Position numbers and translations under genes: made by a program
Shown here: in pieces, positions 1-7,925 of the stretch
Layout of the letters: every line of letters begins with the position of its first letter
Numbering within the stretch: the stretch's first letter is position 1
The notes under the pieces: model-generated
Database searches by the model: none
What the model was told of the DNA's origin: nothing
The model's input: the letters and a program-made list of their open reading frames with translations, nothing else
DNA from: Cupriavidus metallidurans CH34
GTDB lineage: Bacteria > Pseudomonadota > Gammaproteobacteria > Burkholderiales > Burkholderiaceae
Length of the DNA stretch: 64,000 nucleotides
Assembly: GCF_000196015.1 (NCBI RefSeq)
Contig: NC_007974.2
Coordinates: forward strand, 682,001 to 746,000
Reading direction: 5' to 3'

Positions 1-56
1 TCCTTAGTGCAACCGAGTTGCCGGGTGGGTCCATCGGGCCGTAAAATCGCGGACCG

Positions 57-695
57 ATGGATGCGCCGGTTCAGGCGCGCACAAACCTCGATTCCGGGAT
101 GAGCAAAAAGCAAAAAGTGGAACCCGTGGCGGCCGAGCCGAGCATTGCCGAGCGGCTGGCCGAGCTGCGCAAACTCAACGGCCTGACGCTCGAAGAACTG
201 GCGCAACGCGCGTCACTGACCAAGAGCTATCTGTCCAAGCTGGAGCGGGGACTGTCGTCGCCGACCATTGGCACTGTGCTCAAGCTGGCCGATGCGCTGG
301 GCGTGACGGTGGATCAGCTCATCACGCGGTCGTCGCGTGCCAACGAGATTCTTCACATCCGGGCGGCGGACCGGATTCCCTTCAGCCCGTCCACGGAGCG
401 CCTTGGCTATACCTACGAGGCCATTGCGACCGAACGGCCCGACAAGGCGATGCAGCCCTTCATCATGGTGCCGCCGTTCACGCTCGAGGAAGACCAGCCC
501 ATGGCGAGCCATGCGGGAGAGGAACTGATCTTCGTCGTCTCGGGCGAAATGGAAGTCCTGTTCGACGACCGTACCGTGCGCATGAGCGCTGGCGATTCGC
601 TGTATTTCAACGCTTCCATTCCGCACCGGTCACGTTCGCTGGGGCGGATTCAGGCACAGGCCCTGGTGGTCGTCAGCGATCGCAAGAAGGCGTGA
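57..695 (+). CDS. XRE-family transcriptional regulator with C-terminal cupin domain
   Basis: This 212-residue protein has an N-terminal XRE/Cro-type helix-turn-helix at about residues 34-83 (LAELRKLNGLTLEELAQRAS, then SYLSKLERG) and a C-terminal cupin sensor domain at about residues 140-205 (HAGEELIFVVSGEMEV...GDSLYFNASIPHRS). Proteins of this layout usually act as local repressors or activators of catabolic or amino-acid genes, with the cupin binding a small ligand; the ligand cannot be read here. Translation may start at the ATG at 57 or at an internal ATG at 99 (MSKKQK), which gives a more typical N-terminus. A CCATCGG/CCGATGG inverted pair at 31-37 and 54-60 overlaps the first start and could be an autoregulatory site. 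It is codirectional with the MOSC operon, which begins after a 150-bp gap. Confidence 0.85.
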   Translation: MDAPVQARTNLDSGMSKKQKVEPVAAEPSIAERLAELRKLNGLTLEELAQRASLTKSYLSKLERGLSSPTIGTVLKLADALGVTVDQLITRSSRANEILHIRAADRIPFSPSTERLGYTYEAIATERPDKAMQPFIMVPPFTLEEDQPMASHAGEELIFVVSGEMEVLFDDRTVRMSAGDSLYFNASIPHRSRSLGRIQAQALVVVSDRKKA

Positions 696-799
696 CGCGA
701 GGGCGAACTCTCGCGGAGGCGGATTTTCGCTCCAGGCAACAACGGATCGCGTAGTTCGGCAATTCACTTGCCGCGCCGGACCTCTGGCCCTATGATTTC

Positions 800-816
800 A
801 TGACACACTGTGTCAT
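800..816. promoter_or_regulatory. Perfect 17-bp palindrome, probable operator of the MOSC/reductase operon
   Basis: The sequence is ATGACACA, a central C, then TGTGTCAT: 8-bp perfect arms. It ends 30 bp before the GTG start of the MOSC gene, in a short AT-richer stretch that follows the XRE-cupin gene. The position fits a repressor site overlapping the promoter. The cognate regulator is not known; the adjacent XRE-cupin protein is one candidate and a GntR-type protein another. Confidence 0.55.
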
Positions 817-846
817 ATAGGAAATTTTAAAGGCATGGAGGAAACC

Positions 847-1359
847 GTGAGTCAGACTTCAGACCGAAGCGTCGGAGCCACTGCGCCGTCGTGGCGTGGT
901 GTTGTCCGCTTTCTTCACAAAACGCCAAGGGCTTTCCTGCCGATGCTGCCCTTTCCGGAGATCACCCTCGTCGCTGGCAAGGGCATCGAAGGGGATCGCT
1001 ACATGATCGGCAACGAGGCGGGGTTCTACTCTCACAAGCCCGAAGAGGGCCGGCAGGTCACGCTGTTCGAACTGGAAACGCTCGAGGCGCTGGCCCGGGA
1101 TGCCAAGGTCGTGTTGCATCCCGAGGAACACCGCCGGAACGTCACGGTAGAGGGCGTGCCCCTCAATCACCTCGTGGGGCGCCGGTTCTGGCTTGGCGAG
1201 ACGTTGCTGGAGGCCACTCGCCTGTCCACACCGTGTCGTCACCTGGAGGAAATCCTCGGCAAGGCTGTCTTCGATCCGCTTGTTCATCGCTCGGGTCTCA
1301 ACTGCAAGATACTCAGCGGCGGCGTGGTGCGTATCGGCGATGTAGTGAGGCCAGCCTGA
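847..1359 (+). CDS. MOSC domain protein (molybdenum-cofactor binding)
   Basis: The product has about 170 residues and is essentially a single MOSC domain, related in size and layout to the stand-alone MOSC protein YiiM. Visible features are GKGIEGDRY, the QVTLFELE segment, and a conserved cysteine in STPCRHLEE near the C-terminus, the position expected to ligate the cofactor. I place the start at GTG 847 because GGAGG at 837-841 is 5 nt upstream; an ATG at 835 overlaps that Shine-Dalgarno sequence and is less likely. The stop codon overlaps the start of the downstream ferredoxin reductase gene (TGATG), so the two are translationally coupled. The MOSC protein lacks its own electron-transfer domain, and the partner could supply electrons. 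Substrate unknown; N-hydroxylated compounds are the known substrates of related proteins. Confidence 0.85.
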   Translation: MSQTSDRSVGATAPSWRGVVRFLHKTPRAFLPMLPFPEITLVAGKGIEGDRYMIGNEAGFYSHKPEEGRQVTLFELETLEALARDAKVVLHPEEHRRNVTVEGVPLNHLVGRRFWLGETLLEATRLSTPCRHLEEILGKAVFDPLVHRSGLNCKILSGGVVRIGDVVRPA

Positions 1360-2312
1360 TGGCGGCCCGGCCCATCAAGACCGTTTCGGTGGTGGTGTCC
1401 GCCATCGACGAGCCACTGCCCGGCGTCAAGCGGTTCGTCCTCAGCGACCAGGACCACTGGCCGTTGCCGCCTTTCACCCCCGGCGCGCATATCGACCTGC
1501 ATCTCGGAGGCGGCCTGGTGCGCACGTACTCGCTGTGCAACGAACCTTCGGACAGGAACCGGTATGTCATCGCCGTGAAGCACGAGGTGGCGGGGCGAGG
1601 GGGATCGGCCTTCGTGCACGAGCGGCTCGATGTCGGGGCGTCGATCGGGGTGTCGCTGCCCAGAGGTGGCATCCGCACCACGGACACGGGGATGAACGTC
1701 TTCATCGCAGGCGGGATAGGTGTGACGCCGTTTATCTCGACGATCCGCGATCTCGAACTGCGGGGCCAGACGAACTACGTGCTGCACTGGTCCAGCGCGG
1801 GGGTGCCATCGCTCGTCGACATGCTGGGCGATGCCATCGCGGCGGGCAGGGTCCGGCTTTACGACACACGCGTCGAATCCGCGCCCGATATGGATGCGAT
1901 TCTGAATGCGTGCGGTGAGAATGCCAAAGCCTACTGCTGCGGTCCGATGAGGATGCTTGACGCCTTCGAGCGGATCGTCGAAGGCTGGCCGGACGCCCGC
2001 AAGCACATCGAGCGCTTCGCGCCGCCCAAGCCTGTGGAAGATACCGACGCGGCGCCTTATACCGTGGTGCTGGCAAGGAGCGGGAAGGAGGCGATCGTCG
2101 AGCCACATGTCGGGCTGGTCGGAACGCTGGAGGCACTTGGGGCGGACGTGTCCGTGTCTTGCGGAGGCGGCGTTTGTGGCGCGTGCAGGACGACCTGGCT
2201 GGAAGGGCCGCCGATCCATCGGGACCGCGTTCTGTCGCCGGAAGAGCGCGCCCAGGACGTCATGGTCTGTGTGGCCGGATGCGCGGGGTCACGTCTGGTG
2301 CTGGATCTGTAG
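1359..2312 (+). CDS. PDR/VanB-type oxidoreductase: FMN/NAD(P)H reductase fused to 2Fe-2S ferredoxin
   Basis: This 317-residue protein has the phthalate dioxygenase reductase layout. An N-terminal flavin-binding beta-barrel carries RTYSLCNEP (about residues 51-59). A nucleotide-binding domain carries GGIGVTPFIS. A C-terminal plant-type ferredoxin carries CGGGVCGAC and a later VMVCVAGC cysteine. Such proteins take electrons from NAD(P)H to an oxygenase or reductase partner, as VanB does for VanA. Here there is no Rieske oxygenase next to it. Its ATG overlaps the stop of the MOSC gene, which makes the MOSC protein the most likely electron acceptor. The open frame extends upstream through the MOSC gene, but the overlap start at 1359 is the natural one. 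Confidence 0.88.
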   Translation: MAARPIKTVSVVVSAIDEPLPGVKRFVLSDQDHWPLPPFTPGAHIDLHLGGGLVRTYSLCNEPSDRNRYVIAVKHEVAGRGGSAFVHERLDVGASIGVSLPRGGIRTTDTGMNVFIAGGIGVTPFISTIRDLELRGQTNYVLHWSSAGVPSLVDMLGDAIAAGRVRLYDTRVESAPDMDAILNACGENAKAYCCGPMRMLDAFERIVEGWPDARKHIERFAPPKPVEDTDAAPYTVVLARSGKEAIVEPHVGLVGTLEALGADVSVSCGGGVCGACRTTWLEGPPIHRDRVLSPEERAQDVMVCVAGCAGSRLVLDL

Positions 2313-2403
2313 GGGCTGCCGCTTCGCCCCTGGGCCTGAGCCTGTGCCTGTGCATGGTTTCGGTTTTCGCCGGATCCCACTCCGTCCTGTGTCGTGATAG
2401 CAT

Positions 2404-2417
2404 TTGTCCTATGACAA
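2404..2417. promoter_or_regulatory. Inverted repeat TTGTC-CTAT-GACAA upstream of the YggS-like gene
   Basis: Two 5-bp arms flank a 4-bp spacer, 65 bp before the ATG at 2482. The layout suits a GntR- or other dimeric-regulator operator, but no regulator can be assigned. The preceding gap (2313-2403) contains only a run of imperfect CCTG-rich repeats. Confidence 0.3.
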
Positions 2418-2481
2418 TGCTGCGACGGGAGCTGCATGTCCGCTCACCGCTGATATCCCGATATGCGCCGAGGCCCAGGCC

Positions 2482-3342
2482 ATGCACACAGATCCCCCTG
2501 ATTCCGTACATCCGACGCAGCCGCTCCACGACCTGCACAACCGCTGGCCACAGGCCGAGTCCGTGGAGGACTTCCGTCACAACCTCGCGGCCGTTCATGC
2601 GCGCATCGCGGCGGCCTGTCACCGCGTTGGCCGCGATCCTGCCGGTGTGCGGCTGTTGCCCGTCAGCAAGGCCAAGCCGGAGGCGAGCATTCGTCTGGCC
2701 CATGCGGCCGGTTGTCGTCTGCTCGGCGAAAACAAGCCGCAGGAGGCCTACCGAAAGTGGGAGGCACTGGCGGATCTGGAGGACCTGCAGTGGTCGGTGA
2801 TTGGCCACCTGCAAACCAACAAGGCCAAGCTCGCGGCGCGTTTCGCCACCGAGTTCCAGGCGCTGGACAGCCTGCGCGTGGCCGAGGCACTGGACCGCCG
2901 TCTGCAGATCGAGGGCAGGGCGCTCGATGTGTTCGTGCAGGTCAACACGTCCGGCGAGGCGAGCAAATTTGGTCTGCATCCCGATGAGGTGCCGGGCTTC
3001 CTGCGCGCGCTGCCTGCATTCTCCGGCTTGCGCGTGCGCGGGCTCATGACGCTGGCGCTGCTGTCGGCGGAATCCGAGCGGGTACGCCAGTGCTTCGTGC
3101 TGCTGCGCGAGCTTCGCGAGCGGCTACGGCAGGATGCGCCCGTCGGCATCGGGCTCGATGAGCTTTCGATGGGTATGTCCGGGGATTTCGAGATTGCCAT
3201 CGAGGAAGGCGCCACGGTCGTGCGCGTCGGTCAGGCGATCTTTGGCGCCAGATCAACGCCCGATAGCTTTTACTGGCCAGAGGCGGAAGCGGGTGACTCT
3301 ACATTGAGCGCTGCTCACTCCGGCCGTCAAGGCGAACGTTGA
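2482..3342 (+). CDS. YggS/PLPBP-family pyridoxal-phosphate homeostasis protein
   Basis: The fold-type III PLP-binding protein has the LLPVSKAKP motif whose lysine (about residue 63) holds PLP, the [11 protein letters not shown] variant of the family GEN motif, the [13 protein letters not shown] segment, and the C-terminal [23 protein letters not shown] phosphate-binding region. Members have no enzymatic activity but buffer PLP and affect B6 and amino-acid balance. The product is 286 residues from ATG 2482, somewhat longer at the N-terminus than the usual 230-240. A TTG at 2404 would lengthen it further and is less likely. It precedes pdxY by 36 bp, forming a B6-related pair. Confidence 0.88.
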   Translation: MHTDPPDSVHPTQPLHDLHNRWPQAESVEDFRHNLAAVHARIAAACHRVGRDPAGVRLLPVSKAKPEASIRLAHAAGCRLLGENKPQEAYRKWEALADLEDLQWSVIGHLQTNKAKLAARFATEFQALDSLRVAEALDRRLQIEGRALDVFVQVNTSGEASKFGLHPDEVPGFLRALPAFSGLRVRGLMTLALLSAESERVRQCFVLLRELRERLRQDAPVGIGLDELSMGMSGDFEIAIEEGATVVRVGQAIFGARSTPDSFYWPEAEAGDSTLSAAHSGRQGER

Positions 3343-3378
3343 TGGGACACGCTGCATTGCATCGCAAGGAAATGAGCC

Positions 3379-4245
3379 ATGTTTGGTGAGACAGGTACCG
3401 GGGACGCGCTGCGCCCCATCTTCATGGACGTTGTGTCCGTACAGTCGCAGGTGGTCTATGGCCATGTTGGTAACAACGTGGCCTTGCCAACGTTGCGCGC
3501 GCATGGCCTGAACGTGGCCGCCGTGCCGACGGTCATGTTCAGCAACACCCCTCACTACCCGACGCTGCACGGTGGAGCGCTACCCATCGACTGGTTCGGG
3601 GGATACCTGAGCGACCTGTCGGCCCGTGGCGCGCTCCAGCGCCTGAAAGCCATCCTGGTCGGCTATCTCGGCAATCCGGAGCAGGTGGCCGTGCTCTCCC
3701 GCTGGATCAATCAGGTGCTGGCCGAGCACCCGGATGTGCAGGTGATCGTCGACCCGGTGATCGGTGACCATGACACCGGGATCTATGTCGCGGATGGCAT
3801 GGTCGAGGCCGTGCGCGAGCTGCTTCTGCCGCTGGCACATGGACTCACGCCGAACGATTTCGAACTCGGGCATCTGAGTGGCCGTTCCGCCGACAGCGTC
3901 GAGCAGGTCGTCGCCGCCGCGCGCAGCCTGCTGACCGACCGCGTGCAATGGATGGTGGTCACCAGCGCGGCCCCCGGCACATGGGGACACGACGACATGA
4001 AACTGCTCATCGTCACCCGGGACGATGCGCAGGTGCTGAGCCATCCCCGCATCCCGGTTTCGCCCAAGGGCACCGGAGACCTGTTCAGCGCGAAGTTGAC
4101 CGCGCGGCTATTGGAAGGAATGCCGCTGGCCGAGGCCGCGGCAAGCGCCAGCGACCACGTGGTGACCGCTCTGGAAGCCACCCGTCGCGCGCAAAGCCTG
4201 GAGCTTCAATTGCCATCGAACCCCTGTATCACGCATCGAGAGTGA
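3379..4245 (+). CDS. pdxY: Pyridoxal kinase PdxY
   Basis: PdxY phosphorylates pyridoxal to PLP with ATP in the B6 salvage pathway. The 288-residue ribokinase-fold protein has the N-terminal [16 protein letters not shown] segment that binds substrate, [13 protein letters not shown] at residues 125-137, LTPNDFEL, and the catalytic anion-hole motif KGTGDLF at residues 230-236 with the base Asp234. Its length and motifs match E. coli PdxY (287 residues). It lies 36 bp after the YggS-like gene and 4 bp before a small ORF, so the three are probably one transcript. The PtsJ-type regulator 1.3 kb downstream belongs to a family known to control a pyridoxal kinase gene in enteric bacteria. Confidence 0.95.
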
Positions 4246-4249
4246 TCCG

Positions 4250-4501
4250 ATGAAAACCTATCGACTCAACATCTGGCGCCATGACAGGCTGCTGGGTCAT
4301 TTCGATTCCGGCACGCCGTGGGCCGCCGAGGCCGTCAAGGACGTTGCGGGCCGCCTGGGTGCCGCGGATGGCTATCGACTCGAGTTGCTTGTGGCAACGG
4401 ATGAGCGTCGTGTGGTGGAAAGCGGCCCCGGTGGCGTGCGGGTGCTCGGCATCGAGCCGCTGTTCGTCAAGACTTCCCTGGACGAGCACCCCCGGGGCTG
4501 A
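4250..4501 (+). CDS. Small uncharacterised protein, 83 residues
   Basis: I do not recognise this family. The ORF starts 4 bp after the pdxY stop and keeps GC-rich coding bias. The protein is soluble, with no signal peptide or membrane segment; a conserved-looking start MKTYRLNIWRHD is followed by a mixed alpha/beta pattern. Tight spacing suggests it is translated with pdxY. It is convergent with psd. Confidence 0.6.
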   Translation: MKTYRLNIWRHDRLLGHFDSGTPWAAEAVKDVAGRLGAADGYRLELLVATDERRVVESGPGGVRVLGIEPLFVKTSLDEHPRG

Positions 4502-4558
4502 AATCGGTCAGGTGCGTGGGGCGGTTGTGGGGCGATTGAGGAGCGATTGCGGGGCGAT

Positions 4559-5413
4559 TCAGCCGCGGCTGGCAATTGCCTGACCCAGCCGCACCGGCTG
4601 TCCGACCTGCCAGTCAGGATGGTATTGCCATGCCGATCCCGGCATCAGCAGCACAATCGTCGAGCCGAGCTGGAAGTGCCCCATCTCCACACCCTGAAGC
4701 AGATCCTTCAGTTGAGGTGCGGAAGCGCCGTCGGCGTAGTGCCACTCCGAGACTTGCCCGGATCGCTTGGGCTCCACCAGGCCATGCCAGACCGTGGCGA
4801 TGCGCCCGACGATGGCAGCACCCACGAGCACCAGCGCAAAGACGCCGTGCTGCGGATGCTCGAACCAGCAAACCAGACGCTCATTGATGGCGAGCAGTCC
4901 GTCGATGCCTTCAACGATATCGGGCCTGACGGAGTACAGCTTGCCGGGCACATGACGCATGCCCAGCAGGCGCCCCTCGCACGGCATGTGAATCCGGTGG
5001 TAGTTACGGGGGCTCAGGTACACCGTGGAAAAGCACCCGCCCTCCAGCTGTTTCGCGAGGGCGGCATCCCCCAGCAACGCGGTGGCGCTATAGGCATGTT
5101 GCTTGGCATGGATCATCTGGCCAGCTTCGACGCGCCCAATCTGGCTGATCGTGCCGTCCACCGGGCTGGTCCAGTCTGCTGCGGCGATCGGGCGCGCGCC
5201 GGGGCGCAGCGCGCGGATAAAGAACTCGTTGAACGTCGGATAGGTGGCGAGGTCGCTGACCAATGCCTCATCGAGGTCGATCTTGTGCCGGCGCACGAAC
5301 GTGCGGATCAGGTACTGGGCGAGCCAGGGCTGGCGGCAATCCGCCAGTTGACCTGCGATACGGGTCAGCAGGTGTAGCGGGGCGAGGCGTTGCAGCAGGA
5401 CCGAGAAGGACAT
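4559..5413 (-). CDS. psd: Phosphatidylserine decarboxylase proenzyme
   Basis: Psd decarboxylates phosphatidylserine to phosphatidylethanolamine at the inner membrane. The protein cleaves itself at an LGST motif to form a small subunit with an N-terminal pyruvoyl group; LGSTIVLL is visible near residues 249-256 of a 284-residue protein. Other family features are TFNEFFIRALRPGARPI, SPVDGTISQIG and YLSPRNYHRIHMP. The length agrees with the E. coli-type (long) Psd of 280-320 residues. I start at ATG 5413 (MSFSVLLQRL); a TTG at 5443 would add ten residues. It is transcribed away from ptsJ, on the same strand, with a 170-bp gap between them. Confidence 0.95.
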   Translation of the reverse strand: MSFSVLLQRLAPLHLLTRIAGQLADCRQPWLAQYLIRTFVRRHKIDLDEALVSDLATYPTFNEFFIRALRPGARPIAAADWTSPVDGTISQIGRVEAGQMIHAKQHAYSATALLGDAALAKQLEGGCFSTVYLSPRNYHRIHMPCEGRLLGMRHVPGKLYSVRPDIVEGIDGLLAINERLVCWFEHPQHGVFALVLVGAAIVGRIATVWHGLVEPKRSGQVSEWHYADGASAPQLKDLLQGVEMGHFQLGSTIVLLMPGSAWQYHPDWQVGQPVRLGQAIASRG

Positions 5414-5516
5414 GGAGGCGGGCGTTGGGGCGACCCGGTGCAACGCATCGGGCCGCTGATTGTTTCATGGGGCAGAATTCTAATGTGGAACGATCCCGTT
5501 TGTACCGTTTCTGCCC

Positions 5517-5537
5517 GGTATCGTCGCGAGGTATCGT
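5517..5537. repeat. Direct repeat of GGTATCGT, 13 bp apart, upstream of psd
   Basis: Two copies of GGTATCGT start at 5517 and 5530, about 100 bp upstream of the psd start and 46 bp beyond the end of ptsJ. Direct repeats on one face of the helix are typical of MocR-type binding sites, so PtsJ is a possible ligand; this is inference. Confidence 0.3.
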
Positions 5538-5582
5538 TGTTACGGCAGGGAATCACTGTATTGCCTCCGTGGCGGCGGCGAT

Positions 5583-6878
5583 CTACCCAAGGCTGCGCCT
5601 GATGTCCTGCGCCAGCCGTTCGCATTGTGCCGGTTCGATGGCGGAAATCGTGATGCGCAGGCCCCGCACGCCATCCTGCACGGAGAAAACGCTCCCTTGC
5701 CGGACCAGCCAGCCTTGCCGGGCCAGTGCCAGGGCGATGGCCTGATCGTCGCACTGCAAGGGCACCCAGAGGTTGAAGCCATCGCCCTGCGCCATGTGCC
5801 CGATGCCCTGAGCATCCAGCGCCTGCTCCATCGCCTGCCGGCGTCGGGCGTAGTCGTTCCGGGCCTTGTCGATCAGCCTGATGGTCTCGGGGCGGGTGAC
5901 GGTGACCTCGACGATGTCCTGCAGAAGGTGGCTGACCCAGCTTGTTCCGGGCGCCAGGCACAAGCGTAGCTGCCGGGATGTGGCCACATCGCTGGCAACC
6001 GCGGCGACCCGAAGATCGGGGCCCAGTGCCTTGGTGAAGGACCGCACCACGGCCCAGCGATAGGTGCTGCGCGGTATCACCGGGTGATAGGCGGCGCCAG
6101 AGAGCAGGGCGAAATGGTCGTCCACGATCACCGGCACATTGGGATGCTTTGCCAGTAATCGCGAGATTGCCCGCGCCCGCTTCTCGCTCAGGCAGCAGCC
6201 CGTCGGGTTGTGCGCGCGCGGCGTCAGGATGACAGCCTGAGCCCCCTTGGCAAGGGCGCTTGCCAGACCTTCTGCCTGGATGCCTTCCGCATCCATGGGC
6301 ACGCCAATCGGCTGCAGCCCGATGGCGCGCAGCGTGTTGATGCTGCTCAGGAAGCAGGGATTCTCGACCGCTACCTTGTCCCCAGCCACCAGATACGCGT
6401 TGAGCAGCCGCTCGATGGCATCGACGGCGCCATGCGCCAGATTGACTTCGAAAGGCGCGGGGCAGTCGGGCTCGAACCATTTCCGCGCATACGCTTCCAG
6501 CCCGGCATTGACAGTGGGTTCGCCATAGAGCCGCGGCTTGTAGGGGCGGCTCTGCAGTGCGGCCGAGATATCCGGCAGCCACTCGATATTCGGATTGCCG
6601 CTGGCAAGATCGGTCAGGGGGCTGCCCGCCAGCGTGCCTTCCTGCTCACCCGGCTCGTACTGGTCGCGGATGATCGTGCCAAGCCGCCCCTGCGTCACGG
6701 CAATGCCCGCCATGGCGAGGCGCTTGTAGGCCGCGGCCACCGTGTTCCGATTGATGCCCAGTTCCAGGGCCAGGTCGCGTACGGGGGGAAGAGACGTTCC
6801 GGGGAGCAGTTGCCGGGACTGCGTCAGGGTGCGTACACAGTCGAAGATCTCCGCGGCGGTCTTGCCGTGTATTTTCAT
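5583..6878 (-). CDS. ptsJ: MocR-subfamily GntR regulator, PtsJ-like (aminotransferase-fold effector domain)
   Basis: The 431-residue protein has a GntR winged helix at residues 1-70 (LPPVRDLALELGINRNTVAAAYKRL, then GRLGTIIR). A fold-type I aminotransferase-like domain follows from about 85 to the end. It keeps AHNPTGCCLSEKRA and VIVDDHF, and RSFTKALGPDLRVA, whose lysine would bind PLP. MocR regulators sense PLP or pyridoxal; PtsJ of Salmonella controls pdxK. Placement beside pdxY and a YggS-like gene supports the same role here. Its own upstream region has a 10-bp tandem repeat and a long palindrome that look like autoregulatory sites. The assignment to PtsJ rather than another MocR member rests on sequence feel and context. 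Confidence 0.85.
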   Translation of the reverse strand: MKIHGKTAAEIFDCVRTLTQSRQLLPGTSLPPVRDLALELGINRNTVAAAYKRLAMAGIAVTQGRLGTIIRDQYEPGEQEGTLAGSPLTDLASGNPNIEWLPDISAALQSRPYKPRLYGEPTVNAGLEAYARKWFEPDCPAPFEVNLAHGAVDAIERLLNAYLVAGDKVAVENPCFLSSINTLRAIGLQPIGVPMDAEGIQAEGLASALAKGAQAVILTPRAHNPTGCCLSEKRARAISRLLAKHPNVPVIVDDHFALLSGAAYHPVIPRSTYRWAVVRSFTKALGPDLRVAAVASDVATSRQLRLCLAPGTSWVSHLLQDIVEVTVTRPETIRLIDKARNDYARRRQAMEQALDAQGIGHMAQGDGFNLWVPLQCDDQAIALALARQGWLVRQGSVFSVQDGVRGLRITISAIEPAQCERLAQDIRRSLG

Positions 6879-6927
6879 TGGGTGCCAGGACAGTCGATGT
6901 GTGCGGGAAAGCCAGGATTCATCCAGT

Positions 6928-6950
6928 CCGATCTTGCCCGATCTTGCCCG
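6928..6950. promoter_or_regulatory. Tandem 10-bp repeat in the ptsJ promoter region
   Basis: ATCTTGCCCG occurs twice without a gap (6931-6940 and 6941-6950) and is preceded by CCG, about 50-70 bp upstream of the ptsJ ATG. A 10-bp phase puts both copies on the same helix face. MocR proteins commonly bind direct repeats, so this is a good candidate for a PtsJ autoregulatory site. Confidence 0.4.
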
Positions 6951-6986
6951 AGGGCGTCATTCTGACATGCCCGGACATTTGGCGGG

Positions 6987-7010
6987 TATGCCAATCCAGC
7001 GATTGGCATA
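6987..7010. promoter_or_regulatory. Long perfect palindrome upstream of ptsJ
   Basis: The arms TATGCCAATC and GATTGGCATA pair perfectly over 10 bp around a CAGC centre, 109 bp upstream of the ptsJ start. On the + strand it is followed by an A-run, so it is not an intrinsic terminator in either direction by the usual rule. An operator for a dimeric regulator is more likely. Confidence 0.45.
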
Positions 7011-7289
7011 GGGCAAAAAACGGTGATGCAGCGGAATCGGGGACACCGGATTGAAGTGGGCTTCGCGCCGCATTCGCGGCGGTGGCTCCCCGGGGGCACG
7101 CCGCGCCGGTGCTCCACGCCGATCGGCCGTTGGAGCCGCCAAAGGAACTTGCCGCCCTCCGCCGGGTCCATTGTTGCGGTCGGTTACAATGCTGTGCCGC
7201 AATATCACAATTCTCAGGCTGACGCTGCAGTTGTATCGTATTCGTCACAAGAAATGTGATTTTTACCGGCTTTTCACGCCCCCGATTTG
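7011..7289. other. Intergenic region between ptsJ and the metal-efflux locus
   Basis: Together with 6879-7010 this is a 411-bp gap between divergent units. No convincing gene is present: the short ORFs here have poor start sites. The last 80 bp are AT-richer and hold a small inverted repeat TCACA-AGAAA-TGTGA at 7245-7259, 31 bp before the next start codon, which may be a regulator site for the efflux operon. I see nothing else to annotate. Confidence 0.4.
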
Positions 7290-7727
7290 ATGCGTTTCGT
7301 CCTCTTCCTGCTGACTGCCTTGTGCCTGTCCGCGCTGTCGTTCTCGGCAGCGGCGAACGTGCGCTCGGCCGTGCCGAAGGTGGTAGCGGCGAAAGCGGAA
7401 GCGGCGAAGGTCGAGGTGGCCATACCCGATTACGATGCGAGGCTCGCCACCGGCGACGATCTCGCGCAGCTTGCGCTGCCGGGAGATCCCGACTTCGGTG
7501 ACGACGCGGAATTCGATGACGGCCCGCCGCCGGGGTACTGCAATATCTGGTCGGCTGATCTGCTCGATCCGCCCGATCTTTTCGACGCGGTCGACGAGAC
7601 CAGCGCGTTATTCATCCTTCCCACATTCCAGCTTGCGCAATCCGTCGATGTCGTGCTGCCCACGCTCACGGAACGCGGCAAGTTCCAGTCCGAAGGCCAG
7701 TTCCGGCCGCCCAGACCCTTCGTCTGA
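7290..7727 (+). CDS. Small acidic secreted protein upstream of the RND efflux genes
   Basis: The 145-residue product begins with a clear Sec signal (MRFVLFLLTALCLSALSFSAAA) and continues as an acidic, proline-rich protein (DDLAQLALPGDPDFGDDAEFDDGPPPGYC) without a recognised domain. A periplasmic location is expected. Small periplasmic proteins of unknown or regulatory function commonly precede RND metal-efflux genes (CzcI in czc); by position this may be one, although the sequence does not obviously match. It lies 198 bp before the outer-membrane component gene. ATG at 7290 is preferred to the adjoining TTG. Confidence 0.6.
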   Translation: MRFVLFLLTALCLSALSFSAAANVRSAVPKVVAAKAEAAKVEVAIPDYDARLATGDDLAQLALPGDPDFGDDAEFDDGPPPGYCNIWSADLLDPPDLFDAVDETSALFILPTFQLAQSVDVVLPTLTERGKFQSEGQFRPPRPFV

Positions 7728-7925
7728 TCGCTCAGGCCGCCGTCCGTGCTGACTGCACGCGCGGTGCGCCTTCATTGCCCCTGAGTCCACACACGTCCGT
7801 GACGGTTGCCGTCGCGGTCTGACGCCATGCGTGCCCGCCTGCCGAACGATGTCCGGTGGCGGGGCGTGTGACGGGAAGCGTGTGTGTAGGCGCCGGGGCA
7901 GTCGTGCCGTTCGACCGATCCTGAC

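Noticed and set aside
6987..7010. Intrinsic terminator for ptsJ or an upstream gene
   Set aside because: The palindrome is upstream of ptsJ and has no T-run after the stem on either strand; an operator is the better reading.
7023..7290. Two 78-79 codon plus-strand ORFs before the efflux locus
   Set aside because: They lack start sites and conserved features and run through the likely promoter.
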